Below the pieces are notes generated by a model that saw nothing but the letters and a program-made list of their open reading frames with translations, did no database searches and was not told the DNA's origin. Below, one piece after another: positions 13,456 to 20,469 of a DNA stretch of 24,713 nucleotides (the first letter of the stretch is position 1; each line of letters begins with the position of its first letter). This DNA is from a virus: positions 1-24,713 of IMG/VR virus record IMGVR_UViG_3300032285_003084, one strand, 5' to 3'. The position numbers and the translations under genes are program-made.

Positions 13456-13602
13456 ATGATAATCAATTTAATTAAATCTATTAAATGCAAATTTGTAGGG
13501 CACAGCTTAAAGCTTGCTGGCTCATGTCCGTTTACGGGATCAACATATGATTACTGTGAAAAATGTAATGCAATGGTTCCTAGAGAGGTAGCAAATGATT
13601 AA
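13456..13602 (+). CDS. DUF1660-like phage zinc-ribbon protein
   Basis: 48 residues: IKCKFVGHSLK..CPFTGSTYDYCEKCNAMVP. The C-x-F-GH, CPFTG and YxxCxxC arrangement matches my memory of the DUF1660 phage family. Cysteines C11, C24, C34 and C37 plus H16 could bind zinc. Leaderless; overlaps the next gene by 8 bases. Confidence 0.65.
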   Translation: MIINLIKSIKCKFVGHSLKLAGSCPFTGSTYDYCEKCNAMVPREVAND

Positions 13603-14173
13603 TGTAATTAAAAGAGATAACGGAATCTGGGAATACAATAATGTGATAGAAAGCCCAGAAATAATTTTATCAGACTTATTAGCTAATTCATGGTGGTCAG
13701 ATTATACAAATACTGGCGGAGGCGAAACAGTAAAAGGAAGACATACATCTATAGGTGAGGATAGCCCAACATATTCCGTAATCCTAGAAGCATTTGAAAA
13801 AAATATTCAACAATATATATCTGAAAATAATGTAGATATATCAATTAATAATATGGGCAAGGGGTATTGGGGAGTAAGAGAATATCAACCAGAGACATAC
13901 ATGACACCTCATGCTGATATCTATGGTTTTGTAAAAGAAAATGGAAATCCTTCAATTCCAGTTATAACAGCTTTGCTATATTTAAACGATGAATATGAAG
14001 GTGGACAGCTCTCTTTTCCAGACGATAAGCTTATGATTAAGCCAGCAAAAGGATCTATGATCATTTTCCCAAGTAGGTTAGTTCATGGCGTAGAATTGAT
14101 TTCTGGTGGTAATAGATACCTTACAGCAACATATGTTTACGATAAAGATTTTTCAGTTTACGATAAAGATTAA
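13595..14173 (+). CDS. 2OG-Fe(II) oxygenase, P4H type (copy 2)
   Basis: 192 residues. Fe(II) ligands H106-x-D108 (TPHADIY) and H164 (LVHGVE), 2OG Arg R174 (GGNRYLTATYV), and core block YEGGQLSFPDDKLMIKPAKGSMIIFP. The C-terminus repeats VYDKD twice 7 residues apart, with matching DNA repeat, as if recently duplicated. First of five related oxygenase genes in this operon. Confidence 0.9.
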   Translation: MINVIKRDNGIWEYNNVIESPEIILSDLLANSWWSDYTNTGGGETVKGRHTSIGEDSPTYSVILEAFEKNIQQYISENNVDISINNMGKGYWGVREYQPETYMTPHADIYGFVKENGNPSIPVITALLYLNDEYEGGQLSFPDDKLMIKPAKGSMIIFPSRLVHGVELISGGNRYLTATYVYDKDFSVYDKD

Positions 14174-14176
14174 ATT

Positions 14177-14353
14177 ATGACTATTACACTTGATGCTTTT
14201 TGTGTTATTTGTAATAAAAATGTATTAGGAAAACTAACAGAAATGATAGTTTTAGATTCAGGAAAATGGCTATATAAGGGTGAGTGCCCTAATTGCTTTT
14301 ATGAAATTAAAAGAATTATGCCTAAAGTAAAGGAAAATGATGTCAATATATAA
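14177..14353 (+). CDS. Small zinc-ribbon protein
   Basis: 58 residues with CVIC (9-12) and CPNC (37-40), 24 residues apart, the spacing of a two-knuckle ribbon. Overlaps the glutathione peroxidase start. Function unknown. Confidence 0.65.
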   Translation: MTITLDAFCVICNKNVLGKLTEMIVLDSGKWLYKGECPNCFYEIKRIMPKVKENDVNI

Positions 14354-14819
14354 CTACAGTTTTACAGATAATAACAATAACGAGGTATCTTTATCTCAAT
14401 TTAAAGATAAGGTAATCCTTATTGTAAATGTAGCAAGTAAATGTGGATTTACTTCACACTATAGCGGTCTTCAAAAGCTTTATGATAATTATGGAGACAA
14501 AGGGCTTGTTGTTATTGGATTCCCATCCAATCAATTTGGGCAACAAGAGCCAGGAACTGACGAAGAAATTAGAGAGTTCTGTTCAACTAATTACAATGTC
14601 ACATTCCCTATGTCTAAAAAGATTGATGTAATAGGTGATAACGCCCACCCGATATTTAAATATTTAGAACAAGTTACTGGACACCCAGTTCCTTGGAACT
14701 TTACTAAGTTTATTATTAATAAAGAAGAAGCAAATGAGTCAATTGTTGATAATTCTCCAGAAACACATCCAGAATCTCTTGAAATATCATTAAGATATAT
14801 GCTTGGATTAGATAAGTAA
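14340..14819 (+). CDS. Glutathione peroxidase/thiol peroxidase
   Basis: 159 residues. Peroxidatic Cys C35 in NVASKCGFTS, Gln Q65 in FPSNQFGQQEPG and Trp W119 in PWNFTKF are the catalytic triad of the GPx family; a second Cys (C81, EFCSTNYNVTFP) is placed like the resolving Cys of thioredoxin-dependent members. No selenocysteine codon is needed. It reduces H2O2 or lipid peroxides, probably with thioredoxin such as the one encoded at 6013. ATG 14340 is chosen because AGGA ends 5 bases upstream; 14337 is possible. Its setting among oxygenases suggests protection from oxidative by-products. Confidence 0.93.
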   Translation: MSIYNYSFTDNNNNEVSLSQFKDKVILIVNVASKCGFTSHYSGLQKLYDNYGDKGLVVIGFPSNQFGQQEPGTDEEIREFCSTNYNVTFPMSKKIDVIGDNAHPIFKYLEQVTGHPVPWNFTKFIINKEEANESIVDNSPETHPESLEISLRYMLGLDK

Positions 14820-14820
14820 A

Positions 14821-15411
14821 ATGATGAGGCCTGTTCATGACATTGGATCAATAGGAATTTATATTGAAGATTGCTTTGATCAGGATATTATTGATAAATT
14901 AATTTCATTAAGTAATGAAGCTAAAGATAAAAAGTTTGTTAGACATGCATCTAAAGTTTTAATTGATTCAAAAGATCAAAGAGATTTAATTAAAAAAGTA
15001 GATGAAACTGTAATTAATGCAATTCAATTATTTTTTGATAAAACTAATAGAAATATATCTGATTACATAAGGTATCATAATATAGAAATAGAAATTCTTA
15101 CGTGGAAACCAAATGTAAATATTGGGCTGCATGTAGATACAGTACTATACGATGATCTTGAAGTTGTTAGTCCTAGACCAGATATGACAATTTTATTTTA
15201 TTTATCTTCAGACTACGAGGGTGGCGAGATAGAATTTCCAGATCATTCTTTAAAAATAAAACCCCAAGCTGGCAGCATAATCATATTTAAAGCAGATACT
15301 CCTCATCTAGTTAATGCTGTATCAAGTGGGCGAAGAATGACATCTATGGCAAATCTTTATCTTAAATCAAGAAAAGATATTGTTCAATTAGATGAGAATA
15401 GAATTAATTAA
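14821..15411 (+). CDS. 2OG-Fe(II) oxygenase, P4H type (copy 3)
   Basis: 196 residues. H104-x-D106 (GLHVDT), H162 (TPHLVN), R172 (SGRRMTSM), and YEGGEIEFPDHSLKIKPQAG. It shares an N-terminal block (GSIGIYIEDCFDQ) and FFDKTNRNISDY with copy 5, so those two are close paralogues. One base separates it from the peroxidase stop, and its stop overlaps the next start. Confidence 0.9.
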   Translation: MMRPVHDIGSIGIYIEDCFDQDIIDKLISLSNEAKDKKFVRHASKVLIDSKDQRDLIKKVDETVINAIQLFFDKTNRNISDYIRYHNIEIEILTWKPNVNIGLHVDTVLYDDLEVVSPRPDMTILFYLSSDYEGGEIEFPDHSLKIKPQAGSIIIFKADTPHLVNAVSSGRRMTSMANLYLKSRKDIVQLDENRIN

Positions 15412-16094
15412 TGAATAAAGTTTATCAAGTTAAAAATTTTATATCTCAAGAACAAATTGAGACAATTATCAGTGGGTTTAAAGCATTAAAGATAGAAACT
15501 AATGATCCATATGTGAAAACATTTAATGGTTCATTTATATCTTTACCGCAATCTTTTTTAGATCAATCTTTAATAGTGAGAAGCAGTCAAGAGCTATCTT
15601 TATCTGATGAAGATTATGTAAAATATTTAAATGCTAATAAAGTTTTAAATAAAATTTTAACTAAACAATTAGAATTAATTAAAGATACATATCAAAATAA
15701 CATTAGGCAAAGATTTTTAAATTACGTAGTTACTGAAACAGGCGGCGGGTATGATGGATATCATACAGACTCTGCATCTGATTCAGGAGAACCTAGAATG
15801 CCTCAAGGCATGGATCCAGCTATATGGGATAAGATAGATGGCAGATGGAACGATTCAGGCAGATATTGGTATTCGGCAATACTTTATTTGAATAGTGATT
15901 ATAATGGTGGAGAAATTGAATTTTTAGACTATATTAAAATAAAACCAGAGGCTGGGGAATTAGTTTATTTTATAGGAGATAAAGATACTCAACATGGCGT
16001 AAGAAAAGTTTTGTCTGGAGAAAGACATGCATTGATATCATTCTATTGGGATGATATGTCGTATAATATGTATAAAGATTTATTGGAGGAATAA
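15411..16094 (+). CDS. 2OG-Fe(II) oxygenase, P4H type (copy 4)
   Basis: 227 residues, longer than its neighbours because of an insert (SDSGEPRMPQGMDPAIWD) after the HxD motif. H118-x-D120 (GYHTDS), H195 (TQHGVRK), R205 (SGERHALISFYW), NGGEIEFLDYIKIKPEAG. Its FL in place of FP in the GGEIEF block is unusual. TAATG coupling on both sides. Confidence 0.9.
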   Translation: MNKVYQVKNFISQEQIETIISGFKALKIETNDPYVKTFNGSFISLPQSFLDQSLIVRSSQELSLSDEDYVKYLNANKVLNKILTKQLELIKDTYQNNIRQRFLNYVVTETGGGYDGYHTDSASDSGEPRMPQGMDPAIWDKIDGRWNDSGRYWYSAILYLNSDYNGGEIEFLDYIKIKPEAGELVYFIGDKDTQHGVRKVLSGERHALISFYWDDMSYNMYKDLLEE

Positions 16095-16666
16095 TGGAAA
16101 AGTTTTCACCAGTTCAGGAATTGGGAACAGTAGGCATTTTAGTAAGCAATTGCTTACAAGATAATGAATCTTTAATTAAAGGATTAAATCATAAAGAATG
16201 GCTAAGAGAAGTAAGGTCTAACAGCGAAGAGATAGGATCCAAGGCTTATGTTTATGACCTTGAAGATAAAGAAATATATGATACATTACACTATGCCATG
16301 ACATATGCTGCTAAAATGTTTTTAGATAAAACAAATAGAAGCATTCTTGATTATGAAAAAAGATATGATAATTATAAGATATTTAAATGGTCAACTCCAA
16401 TGGATGGGATGGGGGCACATCCCGACAGATGGATGGAAGACGGTGGGGAAGTAGTTCCAGATATTACTTTAGTAATGTATTTAACGGGAGATTTTGAAGG
16501 TGGAGAGTTATTATTTCCTGAATTAAATCAAAACATTAAACCAAAAGCTGGGGATATTGTTGTTTTTGATTCTTCAACAATGCATGGAGTTGCATCAGTT
16601 TTAAATGGAAGAAGAATTACAACACAATTATTTTTATTTAAAAAATCATTAACGGGAGTAAAATAA
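16094..16666 (+). CDS. 2OG-Fe(II) oxygenase, P4H type (copy 5)
   Basis: 190 residues. H109-x-D111 (GAHPDRW), H164 (TMHGVAS), R174 (NGRRITTQLF), FEGGELLFPELNQNIKPKAG. Paralogue of copy 3 (shared VQELGTVGILVSNC and FLDKTNRSILDY blocks). GGAGG lies 5 bases before the ATG. Coupled to both neighbours. Confidence 0.9.
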   Translation: MEKFSPVQELGTVGILVSNCLQDNESLIKGLNHKEWLREVRSNSEEIGSKAYVYDLEDKEIYDTLHYAMTYAAKMFLDKTNRSILDYEKRYDNYKIFKWSTPMDGMGAHPDRWMEDGGEVVPDITLVMYLTGDFEGGELLFPELNQNIKPKAGDIVVFDSSTMHGVASVLNGRRITTQLFLFKKSLTGVK

Positions 16667-17331
16667 TGAAATCTACTAAATTAGCTGATGAAGTATGGTA
16701 TTTTGAAGATGCAATTGATGATGCTGATGAGTTCTTAGAATCTTTGAAAGAGTGGGAACCTAATCCAAATCAAGAATACATGGTGTCCTCAATCATATCA
16801 ACCAAAGAATATCTTAATCTAACAGATGAATCAATCTTTAAATGTTTAGATATATGGTATAAAAACCATGAAACAATGGATCCAACTAAATATAAAGTAT
16901 GCAAAAGAACTCATATATATAAAAGAGGTGCAGGTAAAGGGTATGGACCGCACACTGATTTTAATCGAATGCCAGACGGTACATATGAACAGGTGACAGC
17001 AACGATATTAGCGTATCTTTGTGATCCAGAAGGATACGAGGGCGGAGAGATATACTTCCCAGATTATGATGTTACAATTAAACCAAAGCTAGGTAGTGTA
17101 GTTATATTTGGTAATAAGGTAAAGCATGGAGTCAATGATGTGTTGTCTGGCACAAGAGCAATTGCAAGCGTTTTTCTTGTAAAGAATCGTATATTTTATC
17201 AAGAGATGGGTGCAGATGATCCCAAAAATCCTACTGAAGAAGAAAAAAATAAATTCCATATGTGGGTTCCACAATATGAAGAAAAAAATGCTAATGTCGA
17301 CTTTTCTAAACTAATTAAAGATACAGAATAA
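16666..17331 (+). CDS. 2OG-Fe(II) oxygenase, P4H type (copy 6)
   Basis: 221 residues. H96-x-D98 (GPHTDF), H154 (VKHGVND), R164 (SGTRAIASVF), YEGGEIYFPDYDVTIKPKLG, with a C-terminal extension of about 45 residues rich in Asp/Lys that the other copies lack. Last gene of the oxygenase operon, followed by a new promoter. Confidence 0.9.
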   Translation: MKSTKLADEVWYFEDAIDDADEFLESLKEWEPNPNQEYMVSSIISTKEYLNLTDESIFKCLDIWYKNHETMDPTKYKVCKRTHIYKRGAGKGYGPHTDFNRMPDGTYEQVTATILAYLCDPEGYEGGEIYFPDYDVTIKPKLGSVVIFGNKVKHGVNDVLSGTRAIASVFLVKNRIFYQEMGADDPKNPTEEEKNKFHMWVPQYEEKNANVDFSKLIKDTE

Positions 17332-17334
17332 TCA

Positions 17335-17369
17335 TTGACTAGATTTTAGCATTATAGTATACTAACTAT
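17335..17369 (+). promoter_or_regulatory. TTGACT/TATACT promoter with TATAGTATACTA, leaderless
   Basis: TTGACT at 17335-17340, 17-base spacer, TATACT at 17358-17363, then 6 bases to ATG 17370. The 12-mer TATAGTATACTA covers 17353-17364. Confidence 0.75.
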
Positions 17370-17474
17370 ATGAGTGAGCCAAAGATTATGCGTATGGACT
17401 GGCGGTCATTAGGTTATTGGCCAGTATATAAAGATGGCAGATTAGAGTGGGAAAATGATTCAGATAATGAATGA
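17370..17474 (+). CDS. 34-residue micro-protein
   Basis: MSEPKIMRMDWRSLGYW then an acidic end. The leaderless geometry of its start and the 8-base overlap with the next frame support it; not recognised. Confidence 0.5.
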   Translation: MSEPKIMRMDWRSLGYWPVYKDGRLEWENDSDNE

Positions 17475-17589
17475 TATTAAAACTCAAGCGGGAAAAGATA
17501 TGTTTAAGTATTTTAACGATAACTATGGCTCTTCAGTATGGGGCAAAGTATTAGAGGGAATTAGGGCTATTGAAAAGGAATTCGAGTAA
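17467..17589 (+). CDS. 40-residue micro-protein
   Basis: Charged helical protein (MNDIKTQAGKDMFKYF..IRAIEKEFE), overlapping both neighbours (8 bases before, TAATG after). This frame was preferred over another ATG at 17471 because its product is regular and its stop meets the next start. Confidence 0.5.
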   Translation: MNDIKTQAGKDMFKYFNDNYGSSVWGKVLEGIRAIEKEFE

Positions 17590-17810
17590 TGCCAATTCAT
17601 GTACCAATTTATATCAACAACAAGTTAATTAAAACTTATCATATTGGGAGGGTAGAGGGAGATGCTGATCCAGATTCTATCAATAAATATTTAATTGTTG
17701 AAGATGACCAACTTTGGCAGGTAGGTAAAGAATTTACCCATAGGTATGGAGATGGCGTAGAAGTATGTATAGCAAAAGGGTTTCAGGCGATTGAGAAGGA
17801 GTTGCAATGA
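17589..17810 (+). CDS. Small protein, unknown function
   Basis: 73 residues with a beta-rich N-terminus (HVPIYINNKLIKTYHIGRVEG) and a helical C-terminus. No Cys knuckles or membrane segments. Coupled by overlap with both neighbours. Not recognised. Confidence 0.65.
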   Translation: MPIHVPIYINNKLIKTYHIGRVEGDADPDSINKYLIVEDDQLWQVGKEFTHRYGDGVEVCIAKGFQAIEKELQ

Positions 17811-18085
17811 TTGATTGGTTAGTTAAACGTATATTTAGTTATAAACCATTATATGAAGCGGTTATGAATGAAGCAGAGCTATATAAAGAAATAAATAGAA
17901 GGCTTAAAGATGATACACCTGGCTCAGCATATTGGAACGATGTAGATGGCTGGCGATCATGGACATACAGCAAAGAACGAAATAAGTATTACTTTAATGA
18001 CATCCCAGAAGAATATCTGGGAGATGCAATTAATTATACATTCGAGTCAATAGGGCCTGAATTTGATATAGATGAGGTATGGTAA
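17807..18085 (+). CDS. Small acidic protein, unknown function
   Basis: 92 residues, hydrophobic/basic N-terminus (IDWLVKRIFSYK), then Trp/Asp/Glu-rich (WNDVDGWRSWTYSK). Ends with a stop overlapping the GroES start. Not recognised. Confidence 0.65.
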   Translation: MIDWLVKRIFSYKPLYEAVMNEAELYKEINRRLKDDTPGSAYWNDVDGWRSWTYSKERNKYYFNDIPEEYLGDAINYTFESIGPEFDIDEVW

Positions 18086-18381
18086 TGATCAAACCTATTG
18101 GAGCTATGCTCCTTATTAAAAAGATTGAAACAGGGGAAAAAACCACGGCTACTGGATTAGTTATATCTGCAGCATTTTCAGATCAAGGTCCCAGTAGAGG
18201 CATAGTGGTTGATATGGGTGATGGAGAATATAACTATAAGGGTGATCTAATTCCTATTAATGGAATTGATATTGATGATACAGTGTTTTTTCCAGAGCAT
18301 TCGGGTACTGAAATTGAAGATGATGATGGCACTAAATATCTGTTGCTTAATGCTAAGAATGTGTTAGCTCTTAAAAAATAA
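18085..18381 (+). CDS. groES: GroES-like co-chaperonin (Cpn10)
   Basis: 98 residues. IKPIGAMLLIKKIETGEKTTATGLVI is the Cpn10 N-terminal strand with its mobile loop; G-[IV]-V...D.G.GEY..., IDDTVFFPEHSGTEIEDDDGTKYLLLN..NVLAL ends the domain as in GroES. ATG 18085 is favoured because GAGG ends 7 bases upstream. Phage GroES homologues replace host GroES so host GroEL can fold the phage capsid protein; no GroEL is encoded here. It precedes the tRNA array. Confidence 0.9.
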   Translation: MIKPIGAMLLIKKIETGEKTTATGLVISAAFSDQGPSRGIVVDMGDGEYNYKGDLIPINGIDIDDTVFFPEHSGTEIEDDDGTKYLLLNAKNVLALKK

Positions 18382-18390
18382 ATAATAACT

Positions 18391-18461
18391 GCGTGTGTTG
18401 CATAATGGTAGTGCTCCTTCCTTCCAAGTAGGTGGCGCAGGTTCGATTCCTGTCACACGCT
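18391..18461 (+). tRNA. tRNA-Gly (TCC)
   Basis: Acceptor GCGTGTG/CACACGC, anticodon loop CTTCCAA (TCC at 18423-18425), T stem GCAGG/CCTGT, discriminator T. The anticodon stem CCTTC/GTAGG has one T-T mismatch. It sits 9 bases after groES. Confidence 0.9.
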
Positions 18462-18613
18462 CTCGAAGTATAGATCTGAACAATTTGTACAAAGATAGTG
18501 ATTACTGATAAAATGTTCTACCTGCATCATACGAAGTGGTTCAGCACGATGGAGATTGCTCTGCGGAAGTAGATAGGTAATTACAGTCAGCGGGAATTCC
18601 CACGGCTGACATT
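18462..18613 (+). other. 152-base structured spacer between tRNAs
   Basis: No ORF or tRNA recognised. It contains a stem GTCAGC/GCTGAC (18586-18591 with 18605-18610) around the perfect palindrome GGGAATTCCC (18592-18601). Probably a processing or non-coding structure. Confidence 0.4.
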
Positions 18614-18687
18614 GCGTCAATAGCCCAACTGGTAGAGGCGTTAGTCTTAGGAACTAATGGTTGTAGGTTCGAGTCCTACTTGATGCA
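18614..18687 (+). tRNA. tRNA with TAG anticodon (Leu), short variable loop
   Basis: Acceptor GCGTCAA/TTGATGC, anticodon stem TTAGT/ACTAA with loop CTTAGGA (TAG at 18648-18650), T stem GTAGG/CCTAC, discriminator A. The variable region is only 5 bases, whereas bacterial tRNA-Leu has a long arm. Decodes CUA by anticodon; which amino acid is loaded is uncertain. Confidence 0.85.
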
Positions 18688-18816
18688 CGATATTAAGGTT
18701 GCGTTGCAGGTGAATAGACTGACTCCCGACGGGGACAACTGGAGGTCAACGAGCTTATGTAAAGCCTCATATATCAGATTAGTAAGTTAGTCTGCTCGTA
18801 GACTTATTAATCACTT
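18688..18816 (+). other. 129-base structured spacer between tRNAs
   Basis: No ORF or tRNA recognised. A hairpin AGTCT/AGACT with flanking TAAG/TTA pairing (near 18782-18808) is visible, and several G/C-rich dyads such as CCCGACGGGG. Confidence 0.35.
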
Positions 18817-18887
18817 AGGGTCTAAGTGTTACGGAAGCACTACCGTCTCCAAAGCGGTAAGCCTAGGTTCGACTCCTAGAGACTCTG
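18817..18887 (+). tRNA. tRNA-Trp (CCA)
   Basis: Acceptor AGGGTCT/AGACTCT, D stem GTG/CAC, anticodon stem ACCGT/GCGGT with loop CTCCAAA (CCA at 18849-18851), T stem CTAGG/CCTAG, discriminator G. Confidence 0.93.
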
Positions 18888-19028
18888 CGAGGAACATTTG
18901 TATGGATGCTCGTTGGTTAGCAAGCCCAGCAAATATGTAGCGGAACCTGCAGGACGGCTACACGGTGTTGTCAGAGCACTCGGTTACTAGACCTTACAGT
19001 GTGGTGAAAGATAAACTGATCTGACTAT
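18888..19028 (+). other. 141-base structured spacer between tRNAs
   Basis: No ORF or tRNA recognised. ACATTTG and CAAAT(A)TGT can pair across about 28 bases, and further small dyads are present. Confidence 0.35.
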
Positions 19029-19099
19029 TCTCCTCTCGTCTAACGGTAGGACTCCAGGTTTTGGTCCTGGCTATTGAGGTTCGAATCCTTGGGGGAGAG
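19029..19099 (+). tRNA. tRNA-Gln (TTG)
   Basis: Acceptor TCTCCTC/GGGGAGA (one T-G pair), anticodon stem CCAGG/CCTGG with loop TTTTGGT (TTG at 19061-19063), T stem TGAGG/CCTTG (two G-U), discriminator G. Confidence 0.9.
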
Positions 19100-19116
19100 C
19101 TATTTAGTTATTAATA

Positions 19117-19122
19117 TATAAT
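19117..19122 (+). promoter_or_regulatory. -10 box for 19193 gene
   Basis: TATAAT with a weak -35; leader would be about 65 bases and carries GAGAGG just before ATG 19193. Confidence 0.4.
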
Positions 19123-19192
19123 GCAATTTATGCAATATAGATCGCAATTAGTGAACGCAAAAAGTGAAAAAGTGCGGCGGTAGAGAGGATAT

Positions 19193-19315
19193 ATGAATTC
19201 AGACCATTTTGATAGAGAATTCGATCTGGAGCAGATAATTCATCGAATTAGTCAAGAAGATAGACAATTACTAGATAGATTAGCAAATGAGGCGGGAACG
19301 CCAGAAGGTGTATAA
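19193..19315 (+). CDS. 40-residue acidic micro-protein
   Basis: Charged helix (DLEQIIHRISQEDRQLLDRLANEAG). GAGAGG lies 4 bases before the ATG, a proper ribosome binding site. Not recognised. Confidence 0.55.
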   Translation: MNSDHFDREFDLEQIIHRISQEDRQLLDRLANEAGTPEGV

Positions 19316-19323
19316 TTATCCTA

Positions 19324-19343
19324 TAAGGCATTATAATACCTTA
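19324..19343 (+). promoter_or_regulatory. Palindrome centred on TATAAT
   Basis: TAAGG..CCTTA arms (nine of ten positions paired) enclose TATAAT at 19332-19337. A transcript would start about 19343 and reach ATG 19366. A TAGAAT box at 19351-19356 is an alternative -10. Confidence 0.45.
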
Positions 19344-19365
19344 ACTTGATTAGAATAGAGTCAAT

Positions 19366-19557
19366 ATGACCAAGATGTGTGATGGATGTTCAATCCAGAA
19401 GAATAGAGATGAATGGGCTAAATACCCAGATATGCTGGATCTATGCAAACTGTGCCAATCTTTCCAGAAATCGATAGAACATACCATAGAAGAAGCTCAG
19501 AAGATGCTGGATAAAACTGCACAGATGAGCAAGAAATTAGATCCAAACAAGAGCTAA
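19366..19557 (+). CDS. Small zinc-knuckle helical protein
   Basis: 63 residues. CDGC (5-8) and CKLC (27-30) form a plausible zinc site, followed by a coiled-coil helix (residues 33-58). Last + strand gene of the window. No strong ribosome binding site. Not recognised. Confidence 0.65.
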   Translation: MTKMCDGCSIQKNRDEWAKYPDMLDLCKLCQSFQKSIEHTIEEAQKMLDKTAQMSKKLDPNKS

Positions 19558-19614
19558 CTCCTATATCCCCCTCCCATTTATCTCCTCTCTAAGAGCCCTT
19601 AGAAGGCTTATAAT

Positions 19615-19640
19615 GTGGAGTAAAGTGGAGCATAGTGGAG
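19615..19640 (+). repeat. Three GTGGAG repeats with 10-bp period
   Basis: GTGGAG at 19615, 19625 and 19635, separated by TAAA and CATA, exactly one helical turn apart, directly after a TATAAT at 19609-19614. Confidence 0.75.
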
Positions 19641-19874
19641 AATTTATACTCTAGATTATATTCCATTTACTATAGTTATATCTATTTAATTATATCTATG
19701 TAATTGAGCATGGCATAAGATGGCCGTAATGTCAATAGCCCAAATTTGCAGCATATTGATCCATATTTGTCAATAGATTTCATAGAAAATTTTGATCTAT
19801 TTTGCCATATTCTCTACAGATTTGTCGACATTTATAATGTATATTAGATTATTCTGACATATTCTGTAGCAAAT

Positions 19875-19903
19875 TTCAGGGATTTTGTCAAGCCTTCGTA
19901 AAT
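19875..19903 (+). repeat. 29-bp bipartite repeat, copy A
   Basis: TTCAGGG, 15 bases, CGTAAAT; followed by AAATTTGCCCA. Forty-eight bases before copy B. Confidence 0.8.
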
Positions 19904-19922
19904 GCAAAAATTTGCCCACAAC

Positions 19923-19951
19923 TTCAGGGATTTTGATCATGTATCGTAAAT
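19923..19951 (+). repeat. 29-bp bipartite repeat, copy B
   Basis: TTCAGGG, 15 bases, CGTAAAT; followed by GAAATTTGGCCCA. Shares TTCAGGGATTTTG with copy A. Confidence 0.8.
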
Positions 19952-19985
19952 AGGAAATTTGGCCCATATGCCCACACATACAAAA

Positions 19986-20018
19986 ATATCCACAGGCTGT
20001 GGATAAACCTGTGGATAT
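19986..20018 (+). promoter_or_regulatory. DnaA-box cluster
   Basis: One perfect DnaA box in inverse orientation (TGTGGATAA, 19998-20006) flanked by ATATCCACA (19986-19994) and TGTGGATAT (20010-20018), each one base off TTATCCACA. Three boxes in 33 bases. Confidence 0.65.
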
Positions 20019-20075
20019 CTTGGGCTATATATGTTTATCTATATAACCAGGCATTCGTCTCTCATTGTATATGCC

Positions 20076-20435
20076 TTAATTGAATGGATCTTTATCTTCC
20101 CGCCATCCAAATGTATGTTGTCTTACTTCTTCCCGCTTTGGAACTATATAAGTTCTGGAGGGAAGCTTTAGATTATTTAATTGTACATTCTCTTGGTATG
20201 CTTTAATGCATTCATTTAATTCATTAGCCAACATTATTCCTTCAGATGTATAACCATGAACTCCATGTTTCTTAGATTGTTCAGATATGATAGATACAAC
20301 CATTTCCATGATTCGGTCAATTGTGTACATTGGCTGTTCCGCCAAATATCGACCAAAGATTGTTGGATTAAACCAATGTGACTCTGTTAGATTAACTAAT
20401 GATTCTGCTACCTTGATTTCAGGTGTCTTACTCAT
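20076..20435 (-). CDS. Unknown helical protein
   Basis: 119 residues, largely helical, no Cys, no membrane segment. Starts at MSKTPEIK; the reverse strand has GGAGGCGGAT immediately upstream as a strong ribosome binding site. Last gene of the - strand block, facing the convergent gap. Not recognised. Confidence 0.7.
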   Translation of the reverse strand: MSKTPEIKVAESLVNLTESHWFNPTIFGRYLAEQPMYTIDRIMEMVVSIISEQSKKHGVHGYTSEGIMLANELNECIKAYQENVQLNNLKLPSRTYIVPKREEVRQHTFGWREDKDPFN

Positions 20436-20469
20436 ATCCGCCTCCGCCTCTAGAACCTGCTATTGTATC

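Larger units (their letters stand above)
19558..20075 (+). other. Convergent non-coding gap, possible replication origin
   Basis: 518 bases with no credible gene between the last + strand and the first - strand gene. It holds a GTGGAG direct-repeat array, very AT-rich DNA (about 19640-19870), two copies of the 29-bp bipartite repeat and three DnaA-box-like sites. This combination fits a replication origin; it could also hold an RNA gene. Confidence 0.5.

Noticed and set aside
19875-19951. CRISPR array
   Set aside because: Only two adjacent repeat copies with a 19-base gap, other copies far apart in different gaps, and no cas genes.
19797-19979. 60-codon - strand frame in the convergent gap
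   Set aside because: It lies on the DNA of the two 29-bp repeats; its repeated KIPE segments simply reflect those repeats, and it lacks a ribosome binding site.
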